The notes under the pieces were generated by a model. It worked only from the letters and a program-made list of their open reading frames with translations, did not search any database and was not told the origin of the DNA. Source: Candidatus Kaistia colombiensis (GTDB lineage Bacteria > Pseudomonadota > Alphaproteobacteria > Rhizobiales > Kaistiaceae). Taken from it: a DNA stretch of 64,000 nucleotides. Position numbers and translations under genes: made by a program. Shown here piece after piece: positions 51,935-60,887 of this stretch. How positions within the stretch are numbered: position 1 is the stretch's first letter; every line of letters starts with the position of its first letter. The stretch lies in assembly GCA_029203105.1 (NCBI GenBank), contig CP119318.1:1192501-1256500 (forward strand), in the 5' to 3' direction.

Positions 51935-52981
51935 ATGGGCGCCATGACGCGTTCGCTCTACTTCAACGGCCCCCGCAGCCTGACCATCGAGGACGAGCCG
52001 CTGCGCGCGGCCGGTCCCGAGGACGTCGTCATCGAGGCGCTCGTCTCGGGCATCAGCGCCGGCACCGAACTGAACGTCTTTCGCGGTCTGGCGCCGCAAT
52101 GGCGCCAGCATATGGACCCGGCGACGCGGCTGTTCCTCTCCGATGGTCCCTCGGACTGGAGCTGGCCGTCCCGCTATGGCTACGCCATGGTCGGGCGGAT
52201 CGCCGAAGTCGGCTCGGCGACGACGCGCGCCAAGATCGGCGATCTTGTCTATGCGTACGCCCCGCATGGCCGCCACGCCGTCCTGAACGAGAAGGCGGTG
52301 ATCCCACTCGGTGATCTCGGTGATGCCGAACTTGGCGTCTTCTTCTCCAATTTGAACACCGCCTACAACGGCGTGCTCGACGCCAATCTGCCGCTCGGCG
52401 CGGACGTCGTCGTCTCCGGGCTCGGTGTCATCGGCCAGATTGTCACCCGTCTTTTGAAGCGAAATGGCGCTCGCACCATCATCGGTGTCGACGGCATCGA
52501 TTTGCGGCGCGATCTAGCCCTGAAGGGTGGCGCCGATCACGTGTTGCATCCGGGCGAGGACAAGGTCGCGGAGCGCGTGCGCGAGTTGACCGAGGGACGG
52601 GGCGCTGACGCGGTCATTGAGGTTTCGGGCGCGGCGCCCGCCCTCAACGAAGCGATCCGCACCGTTGGCTTCAATGGCCTTGTCGTTGCGATGTCCTGGT
52701 ATGGCGGCACGTTCGAGAGCCTCAGCCTCTCCGGCGAGTTCCACCACAACCGCCCGCGTATCGTCTCGTCGCAGGTCGGGGCGGTCAATCCCTTCCTCGG
52801 ACCGCTGTGGTCGGTGCCACGTCGGGCGCAGATCGCGCGCGAATTCCTGACCGCCTATTCAGCCGACCTCAAGGGCTTCGTCACGCATCGCGTGCCCTTG
52901 CAGGATGCGGCACGCGGCTACCAATTGCTTGACCAGGGCTCACCCGAGGTCATGCAGGTTCTTATCGACTATCGTTCCTGA
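51935..52981 (+). CDS. Medium-chain dehydrogenase lacking zinc-ligand cysteines
   Basis: The 348-residue protein has the MDR layout: GroES-like N-terminus, VVVSGLGVIGQIVTRLLKRN as the Rossmann nucleotide site, ADAVIEVSGAAPALNEAI. Where zinc alcohol dehydrogenases have a C-G-T-D-type motif it reads SGISAGTELNVF, and there is no cysteine in the chain, so it is probably a zinc-free reductase or dehydrogenase. AAGGA precedes ATG 51935; ATG 51944 is also possible. It lies four bases behind the permease and should act on the imported sugar or polyol. Confidence 0.8.
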   Translation: MGAMTRSLYFNGPRSLTIEDEPLRAAGPEDVVIEALVSGISAGTELNVFRGLAPQWRQHMDPATRLFLSDGPSDWSWPSRYGYAMVGRIAEVGSATTRAKIGDLVYAYAPHGRHAVLNEKAVIPLGDLGDAELGVFFSNLNTAYNGVLDANLPLGADVVVSGLGVIGQIVTRLLKRNGARTIIGVDGIDLRRDLALKGGADHVLHPGEDKVAERVRELTEGRGADAVIEVSGAAPALNEAIRTVGFNGLVVAMSWYGGTFESLSLSGEFHHNRPRIVSSQVGAVNPFLGPLWSVPRRAQIAREFLTAYSADLKGFVTHRVPLQDAARGYQLLDQGSPEVMQVLIDYRS

Positions 52982-53003
52982 TCCCGAAACACCGGACTTC
53001 GCC

Positions 53004-53759
53004 ATGCAATATTCAGCCTGTCTCGAATGGCTCTTCGCCGCCGAAGCGCCCGATTTCGCCGACCGCATTCGCCTTGCCAAAAAGGCGGGTCTTTCCGCCG
53101 TGGAATTCTGGCTTTTCAGCAACAAGGACATCGACGCCGTCGAGGCGGCGCTCAAGGAGACGGGGATGCCTGTCGCAGGGTTCTGCGCCGAGCCGATGGT
53201 ACCGCTGACGGACCCTGCCCAGCATGAGGCGTTCCTCGCCGGCCTGCCGGGCTCGATCGCCGTCGCCAAGCGCCTCGGCGCAAAGGTGCTGATCGTGCAG
53301 GCGGGAGCGGATCTTGCAGGGCGCAGCCGAGCGGAACAGCGCAAGGCTCTGGTCGATGCGCTCACCCGCGCTGCCGACATCCTTGCAGGAACCGGAATCG
53401 TGCTCGCCGTCGAGCCGCTCAACACGCGGGTCGACCATGTCGGCTATTTCCTGCCTTCGACGACGGAAGGTCTCGACATCGTCGACGAAGTCGGTCGGCC
53501 CGAGATCAAGATCCTCTACGACATCTATCATTCGGCCGTGATGGACGAGGATATCGTCGAAGTCCTCGCGGGTCGTGTCGACCGCGTTGTGCATGCGCAT
53601 CTTGCCGACGCGCCGGGCCGCCATGAACCCGGTACCGGAAATCTCGATTGGCAGGCGAGAGTTCGCTGGCTCGAGGCGAACGGCTATACCGGTCTGGTCG
53701 GGCTCGAATACAAGCCGACACGAGACACGGTCAAGAGCCTAGCTGCCGTACTTAGCTGA
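53004..53759 (+). CDS. TIM-barrel sugar isomerase/epimerase, hydroxypyruvate-isomerase-like
   Basis: The 251-residue protein is an AP-endonuclease-2-type TIM barrel. FADRIRLAKKAGLSAVEFW, VLAVEPLNTRVDH (metal-binding Glu), ILYDIYHSAVMDED and HAHLADAPGRHEPGTGNLDW carry the metal and substrate residues common to hydroxypyruvate isomerases and sugar 3-epimerases. ATG 53004 is 22 bases after the dehydrogenase. Last gene of the operon before the IS debris. Confidence 0.85.
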   Translation: MQYSACLEWLFAAEAPDFADRIRLAKKAGLSAVEFWLFSNKDIDAVEAALKETGMPVAGFCAEPMVPLTDPAQHEAFLAGLPGSIAVAKRLGAKVLIVQAGADLAGRSRAEQRKALVDALTRAADILAGTGIVLAVEPLNTRVDHVGYFLPSTTEGLDIVDEVGRPEIKILYDIYHSAVMDEDIVEVLAGRVDRVVHAHLADAPGRHEPGTGNLDWQARVRWLEANGYTGLVGLEYKPTRDTVKSLAAVLS

Positions 53760-53947
53760 GCCAGTCTCGCGGCGCGATTGGCTTGCCCCATTTGGTGACC
53801 AGGTTCAGATCCAATGCAAAATGGGTTTGGCGGTAACGCCTGAGTTGGCCGGCGAAGCGGATTGTGTTCGCGCAGCCGGCCAAACCTTAGCGGTCAGCGC
53901 TGGCGGCCTGCCGAGCGACGAGTGGGGGCGCCGAGCGTCGTAGTGCT

Positions 53948-54025
53948 TGTCCGCCGTCAGCGCCCATGGCCCAGATTTTCGGTTGAGATTTCAGGAGGGT
54001 TTTGGTCTCGTCGGATGACGAAGGA
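53948..54025 (+). repeat. 78-bp IS end, copy 2 of a direct repeat
   Basis: Same orientation as 46402-46479, with four differences by eye. Here it is fused at 54025 to the tail of an unrelated IS orfA (DLTLEKLILNEAASGNY), showing a recombination junction. Confidence 0.85.
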
Positions 54026-54375
54026 TCTAACGTTGGAGAAGCTGATCCTCAATGAGGCAGCCTCGGGAAACTACTAAGCCCCGCCCGTCGGCGCCGCTGT
54101 ATCGAGCACGCTATGATGACGTTCGGCGTGTCGGAACGGTGGCATGCCGGGTTCTGGGGCAGCATCGATCTACACAACGCAAGGTTCCGAAGGGCCGCCG
54201 TGACGATGCGGCGCGGACGGCAGACATTGTCGAGCTTGCCACCCGGTATGGCCGTTACGGCTACCGCAGGATCGCAGCCTTGCTGGAGGCTGCCGGTTGG
54301 GCGGTGAACGTCAAACGTGTCGAGCGGATCTGGCGTCAGGAGGGGCTGAAGGTGCCCGCCGAGCAACCGAAGAAT
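54026..54375 (+). pseudogene. Remnant of an IS407-like transposase (orfA tail and orfB start)
   Basis: After the orfA tail the orfB beginning is readable in two frames: GVSER in one, then ACRVLGQHRSTQRKVPKG, ATRYGRYGYRRIAALLEAAG and WAVNVKRVERIWRQEGLKVP in another. It ends abruptly before the DDE domain. Inactive. Confidence 0.75.
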
Positions 54376-54432
54376 GGCCTGCTGCCGGTTTCGTGGACAC
54401 CGAGATAAGGTGTTTAACGGCACTGGAGAATG

Positions 54433-54724
54433 GTCTGAGACGGCCTTGCGCAACCGCTCATTCTCCTTCTCCAGATCCTTCAGACGCTTCACTTGATCGG
54501 ACTTCAGTCCGCCAAATTCTTTGCGCCAGCGGCAATAGGTGAACGCTGTCACGCTGATGGCCCGGATCGCCTCCGCGACCGGGCGCCCCTGGGACAACAG
54601 CACGTCGACTTGGCGCAGCTTCACGACGATCTCTTCCGGCTTGTGCTTCTTCTGCGGCATAATGCGCATCCTCCAACGGCTCGAAAGCCTACTTCAGGGA
54701 GGGCCACTTTTCAGGGGGCAGGCC
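54433..54724 (-). pseudogene. Remnant of an IS407-like element, orfA with IS end
   Basis: The minus-strand orfA starts at 54660 with MPQKKHKPEEIVVKLRQVDV and runs through KEFGGLKSDQVKRLKDLEKE to RKAVSD at 54433, where it is cut. The terminal region (54668-54724) contains an end sequence that occurs again at 55342-55400. Confidence 0.75.
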
Positions 54725-55400
54725 AGTTGGGATACTCCGGCCGCGGCCGGATGCAGGAACCGTCATTCAGCCAGAGACGTCCGCGTTTGAGTTGCTTCTG
54801 CGGAACCATCAGCCCCTCACGCCGCCAGATTCGTTTGACGTTCACCGCCCAGCCCGCGCGATGCCGCATCACCGTGATGCGGCGATACCCGTAGGGACCA
54901 AATTGGATAGCGAGCGCAAGGATATCGAAGGTCAAGGCCGCTTCATCATCCGGTGTCGTCGGAACCTTGCGCTCCGTGGAGCGATGTTGACCGAGAACCC
55001 GGCACGCTCGTCGTTCGGGAATGCCAAGTTGCAACAACATGATCCACGCAGGCGCGACGACGTGCGGGGCTTAGAGGTTTCCCCGCGCAGCTTCCGCAGG
55101 GATCATCTTGTCCAGCGTCAGGTCGGAGACGGCGCGGCGAAGCCGAGAGTTCTCCGTCTCAAGCTGATTCAGCCGCTTAACCTGATCGCCCTTCAGACCG
55201 CCAACGGTAATATGTTACTTCCGTACGCCTATCGATAGGATCGCTTCGGCCATCAATTTGCCCTGCGAGCTCAACACATCAACTTGCCGGAGCTTCGTGA
55301 CGATCTCTTCCGCAGCGTGTCTCTTTCTCGGCATTCCTCAGTCCTCCAACGGCTCAAAAGCCATACATCAGGGAGGACCACTTCCTAAGGGGGCAGGCCA
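54725..55400 (-). pseudogene. Second IS407-like remnant, orfA and orfB, interrupted by the first
   Basis: orfA (55335 down to about 55073) reads MPRKRHAAEEIVTKLRQVDV, has an internal stop and a small deletion, then GGLKGDQVKRLNQLETENSR and AVSDLTLDKMIPAEAARGNL. orfB (55040 down to 54725) has GIPERRACRVLGQHRSTERK and KRGRLWLNDGSCIRPRPEYP, and is cut at the point where the first remnant's end begins. A nested insertion is the simplest explanation. Confidence 0.7.
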
Positions 55401-55620
55401 ATGATCGTCGCCCAGCAGATAAAGGCCCATTTCGAGGGCAAGTCCTACAAGAAGGCGGTCTTCGTCACGGTTATCCCGTTCAACAAAGAGACGATCGATA
55501 CCGGTAAGCTCGATCCCTTCTTCCATGACGACTACATGAAGAAGCGCGATGCTGGCGCCTTTGTCTACGACATCAACGCCGGCGCTCAAGGCAAACCCCG
55601 GCTACTGATCGGCACCGCGG
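55401..55620 (+). pseudogene. Broken ORF, C-terminal part of an unidentified protein
   Basis: Right beside the IS end a clean stretch reads AQQIKAHFEGKSYKKAVFVT, VIPFNKETIDTGKLDPFF and HDDYMKKRDAGAFVYDI before composition deteriorates. It could be the end of a periplasmic sugar-binding protein, but I do not recognise it securely. Confidence 0.35.
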
Positions 55621-55705
55621 CGCAGGGGGGCTGGCAAGGACAGACCCCTGCACATGCAACGATGAGGCTGGCGGCATGTCCAGGCGGCCTCGGCAGGAGA
55701 CCTGG

Positions 55706-55811
55706 TATATGGCGACGCTATCGGGGATCGGCGATTGTGCTGCGATCCTGCTGGATCTGGGCCTCGGCACCCGTTTCGCGGCGATCGGAATCCTGCTGAT
55801 GACGGCGTTGA
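55706..55811 (+). pseudogene. Fragment resembling a DoxX-family membrane protein
   Basis: The frame LSGIGDCAAILLDLGLGTRF and AAIGILLMTA matches the pair of helices around the G-L-x-T-R loop of DoxX proteins. The flanks are not related, so only this fragment survives. Confidence 0.4.
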
Positions 55812-56144
55812 GACGGCGACTGTCCGCAGGAGGATTGCGCTACCGCGCCAGCGTAGGCCCGCCTAGTATTCCGCTCTATTCGCTACTCTGAATTTCATGG
55901 TGCCGAATTGATAGTGGCGGGCGGCGCTATGATTATGGGGCATGGTCTGAGGTTACAGTGATTACGATCTCGACGGCTTACAGTTCAACCGTTGATTGAT
56001 CCATGCCCCAACGCATTGCTGGCGCGGATATCTACTCCCATCCCCGGAAGCCGAAAAGATCAAACGATATGAGGGTAAAATTCTACCCGCTCACAGTCTC
56101 ATGGCATCTTCCCGCATGTACCTCGCCGCCTTGTCGCGGGCGAA
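55812..56144. other. Non-coding stretch at the end of the minus-strand importer operon
   Basis: About 330 bases without a supported gene. Local AT content is higher than elsewhere. I saw no clear terminator hairpin for the amino-acid ABC operon that ends at 56145. Confidence 0.35.
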
Positions 56145-56921
56145 TCAAAAGACATTGCGCTCGCGATAGGTGCGCAGAAAGGCCTGGATGCGCGGGTCCT
56201 TGGGATTGTGCAGGATTTGGCTCGGCGCGTCCACACCCACCAGTTCGCCCTTTTCCATGAATCCGACCTGATCCGCGACATGCGCGGCGAACCCCATTTC
56301 ATGGGTGACGACGACCATGGTCATGCCCTCGGAGGCGAGCGTCTTCATGACGCTCAGCACCTCGCCCACCAGTTCCGGGTCGAGCGCCGAAGTCGGTTCG
56401 TCGAACAGCATCAGGCGCGGTTCCATGGCGATGGCACGGGCGATCGCGACGCGCTGCTGTTGGCCGCCTGACAGGCGCGCCGGATGGTTGGCCATCTTGT
56501 CGGCGAGCCCCACCTTCTCCAGCGCCTCGGCCGCGCGGCTTCTGGATTCGGATTTCGACAGACCGCGCACCCGGATCAGCCCCTCGGCCACGTTCTGCAA
56601 CGCCGTCATATGCGGCCACAGGTTGAACTGCTGGAACACCATGCCGATCGAGCGGCGCATCCCGCGCAGCTTGCGACCCGACATCTTGCGGCCGCCCGGA
56701 CTGGCGTAGCCGATCAGTTGCCCGTCGATGGTGATCTCGCCGGAATCGTACTCCTCGAGGAAGTTGATGCAGCGCAGAAGCGTGGACTTGCCCGAGCCGG
56801 AAGGCCCGATCAGGCAGGTCACCTTGCCCGGCGTGATGGACAGGTTCACTTGCTTCAGCGCCTGGAAAGGCCCGTAGAATTTGTTGACCTTGCGGATCTC
56901 GACGGATGAGGCCGCTGCCAT
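56145..56921 (-). CDS. Polar amino acid ABC transporter, ATP-binding protein
   Basis: The 258-residue ATPase of the HisP/GlnQ class has Walker A GPSGSGKST, MVFQQFNLWPHMT (Q-loop), signature LSGGQQQRVAIAR, Walker B LMLFDEPTSALDPE and the H-switch VVTHEMGFA. It follows the second permease by one base. Last gene of the eight-gene minus-strand series beginning with hutG. Confidence 0.93.
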   Translation of the reverse strand: MAAASSVEIRKVNKFYGPFQALKQVNLSITPGKVTCLIGPSGSGKSTLLRCINFLEEYDSGEITIDGQLIGYASPGGRKMSGRKLRGMRRSIGMVFQQFNLWPHMTALQNVAEGLIRVRGLSKSESRSRAAEALEKVGLADKMANHPARLSGGQQQRVAIARAIAMEPRLMLFDEPTSALDPELVGEVLSVMKTLASEGMTMVVVTHEMGFAAHVADQVGFMEKGELVGVDAPSQILHNPKDPRIQAFLRTYRERNVF

Positions 56922-56922
56922 C

Positions 56923-57585
56923 CTATGTCCTTTCGATCAGATGTCGGGTGATGCGCGTTTCCAGCCGGCGGCCGAGGCGCGAAATGGTTTCGACCAACGC
57001 CCAGAAAAACAACGCCAGCACTAAATTGGCCTCCAGATAGCGGAAGGTCTCGGTAGACATGCGCTGTACCCGATACATCAATTCGGGCACGGTGATGATG
57101 GACAGGATCACCGTCTCCTTGGTCAGGATGATGGAGAAATTGACCAGCGCCGGCAGTGCCGAAACCAGGCTTAGCGGCAGCAGGATGCGGCGGATGATCG
57201 CCGGTTCGGACATGCCGATGGCGCGTGCCGCTTCCAACTGGCCAAGAGGCACGGCAAGGTAGCCCGCGCGAAAGATCTCGGCGAAATAGGGGCTACCATA
57301 GACGCTGAGCCCGAGGATTCCGGCCGGCAGGGCGTCCAGGCGCAATCCGAGCAGCGGGCCACCATAATAGAGCACGAAGAGCTGCACGAGAAAGGGCGTG
57401 CCGCGGATGATCTCGATATAGACCTGGATCAACCAGCAGAGCGGGCGCGGCCCGTAACGCTGCGCCAGCGAAATGATCAGGCCGAGGATCATGCTGAAGA
57501 CCGTGCCCAGAAACCAGCAAAGAATCGTCAGCCCGAAGCCTTTCAGCAGGATTGGCCAATATTGCAGCAGGATGCTCAGGTCCAT
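56923..57585 (-). CDS. Polar amino acid ABC transporter permease
   Basis: The 220-residue HisM/GlnP-type protein has five helices, IEIIRGTPFLVQLFVLYYGG and the EAA-type loop AGYLAVPLGQLEAARAIGMS. Its first base overlaps the stop of the other permease. It should form the membrane heterodimer with it. Confidence 0.92.
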   Translation of the reverse strand: MDLSILLQYWPILLKGFGLTILCWFLGTVFSMILGLIISLAQRYGPRPLCWLIQVYIEIIRGTPFLVQLFVLYYGGPLLGLRLDALPAGILGLSVYGSPYFAEIFRAGYLAVPLGQLEAARAIGMSEPAIIRRILLPLSLVSALPALVNFSIILTKETVILSIITVPELMYRVQRMSTETFRYLEANLVLALFFWALVETISRLGRRLETRITRHLIERT

Positions 57586-58232
57586 TACACGGTCATCCTG
57601 TGCTCGAGGTAGCGCCCGAGCGCCGCCAAGCAGAGATTGATGATAAGGTAGATGCAGGCTGCTGCGATGTAGACTTCCAGCGGGCGGAAGGTGGTGGCCG
57701 CCTGCGCCTGGCTGGCGCGCGTCACTTCCATTATGCCGACGATCGACACCAGCGACGATGCCTTGACCAGCAGGATCAGTTCGTTGACCAGCGCCGGCAG
57801 CGAAATCCGGAATGCCTGTGGCAGGATGATCCGTGCCCAGATGTCGCGCGGCCGCATGCCGATGGCGGTCGCCGCCTCGGCCTGGCCGCTAGGAAGCGCA
57901 ATGATGGCGCCGCGCCAGATTTCGGAGACATAGGCGCTGGAACAGATGCCGACCGTCGCCACGGCCGCGACCATCGCCGGCACGTTGATGCCGACGACGG
58001 GCAAGAGATAATAACAAAGAAGAAGCTGGACCAGCAGCGGAACCCCGCGCAGGAAACTGACCCACAGCGCCGCGAACCAGCGCAGCGCGGCCACGCGGGA
58101 CAGTGCGGCCGCGCAGATGAGCGCGCCGACCACCAGCCCGAGCGCAATGCCCAGCCCTGAAATCAACATCGTATAGCGTGCGGCCCATAAGAGCGGCTCG
58201 AAGCTGTTCAGAAACGTGGAGATCGAGAACAT
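57585..58232 (-). CDS. Polar amino acid ABC transporter permease
   Basis: The 215-residue HisQ-type protein has the corresponding SFLRGVPLLVQLLLCYY and the loop ALPSGQAEAATAIGMRPRDI. It lies 58 bases behind the binding-protein gene, past a strong hairpin. Confidence 0.92.
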   Translation of the reverse strand: MFSISTFLNSFEPLLWAARYTMLISGLGIALGLVVGALICAAALSRVAALRWFAALWVSFLRGVPLLVQLLLCYYLLPVVGINVPAMVAAVATVGICSSAYVSEIWRGAIIALPSGQAEAATAIGMRPRDIWARIILPQAFRISLPALVNELILLVKASSLVSIVGIMEVTRASQAQAATTFRPLEVYIAAACIYLIINLCLAALGRYLEHRMTV

Positions 58233-58257
58233 CAGTGCTCCGATTGACGCAATGCTT

Positions 58258-58281
58258 GCGGGCGGGATCGCTCCCGCCCGC
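58258..58281 (-). terminator. Perfect hairpin between binding-protein and permease genes
   Basis: GCGGGCGGGA-TCGC-TCCCGCCCGC is a ten-base perfect stem with a four-base loop, without a U-run. As in the two sugar importers above, it probably protects or limits transcript beyond the binding-protein gene. Confidence 0.6.
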
Positions 58282-58290
58282 AGGGTATCG

Positions 58291-59109
58291 TTACTTGGTG
58301 GGGACTTCGCGCGGCAACTCGGTGTAGGCGCCGAGCCACTTTTCCTGGATCGCTTTGATACGACCGTCGTCGGTCATCTTGAGCACGGCGTCGTTGACGG
58401 CCTTTACGAAGCTTTCGCTGTCAGCGTCCTTGCGCGCCACCCAGGCGAAATAGGTCGGCTGGCCGAACGTGGCACTATCAAACAGGGCGAAGGTCTCGGG
58501 GCGACTCTTGACCAGATAGGTCAGGTTGGGCAGCGAGCCGGCAACCGCGTCCAGACGGCCGGCGGCAAGGTCCGCATAGGCTTCGTCGGTGGTGCCGTAT
58601 TCCTTGACGTTGATGCCGCCCAGCGTGTCGCCGAAGGCCTGCAACTGCTTGAACTGCGCGGTGCCCTGCTGAACGCCGACGGTCTTGCCCTTGATGTCTT
58701 CCGGCTTCTTCAATTCGGTATTGGCGGCGGGGCGCACCAGCGCCACGGTGGCATCGGCGATCGGCAGCGTGAAGGCATAGCGCTCAAGTCGCTCGGGCGT
58801 GATGGTGACCGGGGCGATGACGATGTCGAATTTCTTGACCTCGAGGCCGGGCAGTTCCGCCGTCCAGGGAATGTCCTGGTAGACGGGCTCCACGCCGATT
58901 TCCTTGGCAACGCCGTCGAACAGGTCCTTGGTCATGCCTTCATAGGTGCCGTTGTTGAGCACGTCGAAGGGCGCATAGTGCATATCGGTTGCGGTGACGA
59001 TCTTGCCGGCGGCCTTAATGTCGGAAAGCTGGTCAGCCATGGCGGGCGCGGCGAGGCCAAACGCGGCGAGGCCGAACAAAGCCGATTTGAGTGTGTTGGA
59101 AAACTTCAT
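58291..59109 (-). CDS. Polar amino acid (histidine/urocanate-like) ABC binding protein
   Basis: The 272-residue precursor has a signal peptide ending APAMA-D and a family-3 solute-binding fold: TDMHYAPFDVLNNGTYEGMT, DIVIAPVTITPERLERYAF, GVQQGTAQFKQL and DAVAGSLPNLTYLV. It is 97 bases downstream of hutU on the same strand. Context suggests histidine, urocanate or a related imidazole acid as ligand, not shown by sequence. Confidence 0.9.
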   Translation of the reverse strand: MKFSNTLKSALFGLAAFGLAAPAMADQLSDIKAAGKIVTATDMHYAPFDVLNNGTYEGMTKDLFDGVAKEIGVEPVYQDIPWTAELPGLEVKKFDIVIAPVTITPERLERYAFTLPIADATVALVRPAANTELKKPEDIKGKTVGVQQGTAQFKQLQAFGDTLGGINVKEYGTTDEAYADLAAGRLDAVAGSLPNLTYLVKSRPETFALFDSATFGQPTYFAWVARKDADSESFVKAVNDAVLKMTDDGRIKAIQEKWLGAYTELPREVPTK

Positions 59110-59206
59110 TTCGCTTCTCTCCCTGGTGAACTGTTAGCGACTGCTGATTAACCACAGCTATTGGGGTTTGTGGCGCACCGCCAGAGGCTGGAGGCGCGCA
59201 ACACCA

Positions 59207-60874
59207 CTAAAGAATGGCGGGCAGGTTCAGCCCTTGTTCGCGAGCGCAGTCAATCGCGATCTCATAGCCCGCATCGGCATGGCGCATGACGCCAGTAGCG
59301 GGATCATTCCAGAGCACGCGGGCAAGCCGCACATCGGCGTCTTCGCTGCCGTCGCAGCAGATGACCATGCCCGAATGTTGCGAGAAGCCCATGCCGACGC
59401 CGCCGCCATGGTGCAGCGACACCCAGGTCGCGCCCGAGGCGGTGTTCAATAGCGCGTTGAGCAGCGGCCAGTCGGAAACGGCGTCGGAGCCGTCCTTCAT
59501 GGCTTCGGTCTCGCGGTTCGGCGAAGCGACCGAGCCGGAATCGAGGTGGTCGCGGCCGATGACGATCGGGGCCTTCAACTCGCCGGTGCGTACCATCTCG
59601 TTGAAGGCGAGGCCGAGCCGGTGGCGGTCGCCGAGGCCGACCCAGCAGATGCGCGCCGGCAAGCCCTGGAAGGCGATGCGCTCGCGCGCCATGTCCAGCC
59701 AGTTGTGCAAATGGTGGTTGCCGGGCGTCAGTTCCTTCACCTTGGCGTCGGTTTTGTAGATATCTTCCGGGTCGCCCGAAAGCGCGGCCCAGCGGAACGG
59801 GCCGATGCCGCGGCAGAACAGCGGTCGGATATAGGCCGGCACGAAACCGGGGAAGGCGAACGCGCTTTCCAGCCCTTCATCAAGCGCGATCTGACGGATG
59901 TTGTTGCCGTAGTCGAGCGTCGGTACGCCGGCATTCCAGAAGTCGACCATGGCAGCCACATGCTGCTTCATGGACGCACGGGCGGCTTTCTCCACTTCCT
60001 TGGGTGCGCTCTCCTGCTTGGCGCGCCATTCGGCGACGTTCCAGCCGAGCGGCAGGTAGCCGTGTATCGGATCGTGCGCCGAGGTCTGGTCGGTGACGAT
60101 ATCGGGCCTGACGCCGCGCTTCACCAGTTCCGGGAAGATTTCCGCCGCATTGCCGATCAGCGCCACGGATTTCGCGTTGCCCGCCTTGGTCCACTGGTCG
60201 ATCATCGCAAGCGCCTCGTCCAGCGTATGCGCCTTGGCGTCGACATAGCGGGTGCGCAGGCGAAAATCGACGCGGGTCACGTCGCACTCCACCGCCAGGC
60301 AGCAGGCGCCAGCCATCACCGCGGCCAGCGGCTGGGCGCCGCCCATGCCGCCGAGACCGGCGGTGAGGATCCACTTGCCCTTGAGGCTGCCGCCATAATG
60401 CTGGCGGCCAGCCTCAACGAAGGTCTCGTAGGTGCCCTGAACGATGCCCTGCGAGCCGATATAGATCCACGACCCGGCCGTCATCTGGCCGTACATGGCC
60501 AGCCCCTTCTTGTCGAGCTCGTTGAAATGGTCCCAGGTTGCCCAGTGCGGCACGAGGTTCGAGTTGGCGATCAAGACGCGCGGGGCGTCCTTGTGGGTCT
60601 TGAAGACGCCGACCGGCTTGCCCGACTGCACCAAAAGTGTCTCGTCGGCCTCCAGCTTCTTCAGGCTGTCGACGATGAGGTCGAAATCCTTCCAGGTGCG
60701 GGCGGCGCGGCCGATGCCGCCATAGACCACCAGCTCATGCGGGTTCTCGGCGACGTCGGGATGCAGATTGTTCATCAGCATGCGCATGGGCGCTTCGGTC
60801 AACCAGCTTTTGGCGGTGATCTCGGGGCCCGTCGGGGGGAAGACGTCACGGGTATTGCGTCTTGGGTCGCTCAC
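59207..60874 (-). CDS. hutU: Urocanate hydratase
   Basis: The 555-residue cytosolic NAD+-dependent enzyme (EC 4.2.1.49) converts urocanate to imidazolonepropionate, second step of histidine degradation. Highly conserved blocks: NLHPDVAENPHELVVYGGIG, TAGSWIYIGSQGIVQGTYET, GGMGGAQPLA, DQTSAHDPIHGYLPLGW, FCRGIGPFRW and GVGMGFSQHSGMV. GTG 60874 with GGAGT upstream gives the normal N-terminus; the frame is open further upstream (to 61105) without similarity. Thirteen bases separate it from the acyl-CoA dehydrogenase gene. Confidence 0.96.
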   Translation of the reverse strand: MSDPRRNTRDVFPPTGPEITAKSWLTEAPMRMLMNNLHPDVAENPHELVVYGGIGRAARTWKDFDLIVDSLKKLEADETLLVQSGKPVGVFKTHKDAPRVLIANSNLVPHWATWDHFNELDKKGLAMYGQMTAGSWIYIGSQGIVQGTYETFVEAGRQHYGGSLKGKWILTAGLGGMGGAQPLAAVMAGACCLAVECDVTRVDFRLRTRYVDAKAHTLDEALAMIDQWTKAGNAKSVALIGNAAEIFPELVKRGVRPDIVTDQTSAHDPIHGYLPLGWNVAEWRAKQESAPKEVEKAARASMKQHVAAMVDFWNAGVPTLDYGNNIRQIALDEGLESAFAFPGFVPAYIRPLFCRGIGPFRWAALSGDPEDIYKTDAKVKELTPGNHHLHNWLDMARERIAFQGLPARICWVGLGDRHRLGLAFNEMVRTGELKAPIVIGRDHLDSGSVASPNRETEAMKDGSDAVSDWPLLNALLNTASGATWVSLHHGGGVGMGFSQHSGMVICCDGSEDADVRLARVLWNDPATGVMRHADAGYEIAIDCAREQGLNLPAIL

Positions 60875-60887
60875 GGTTTGACTCCTG

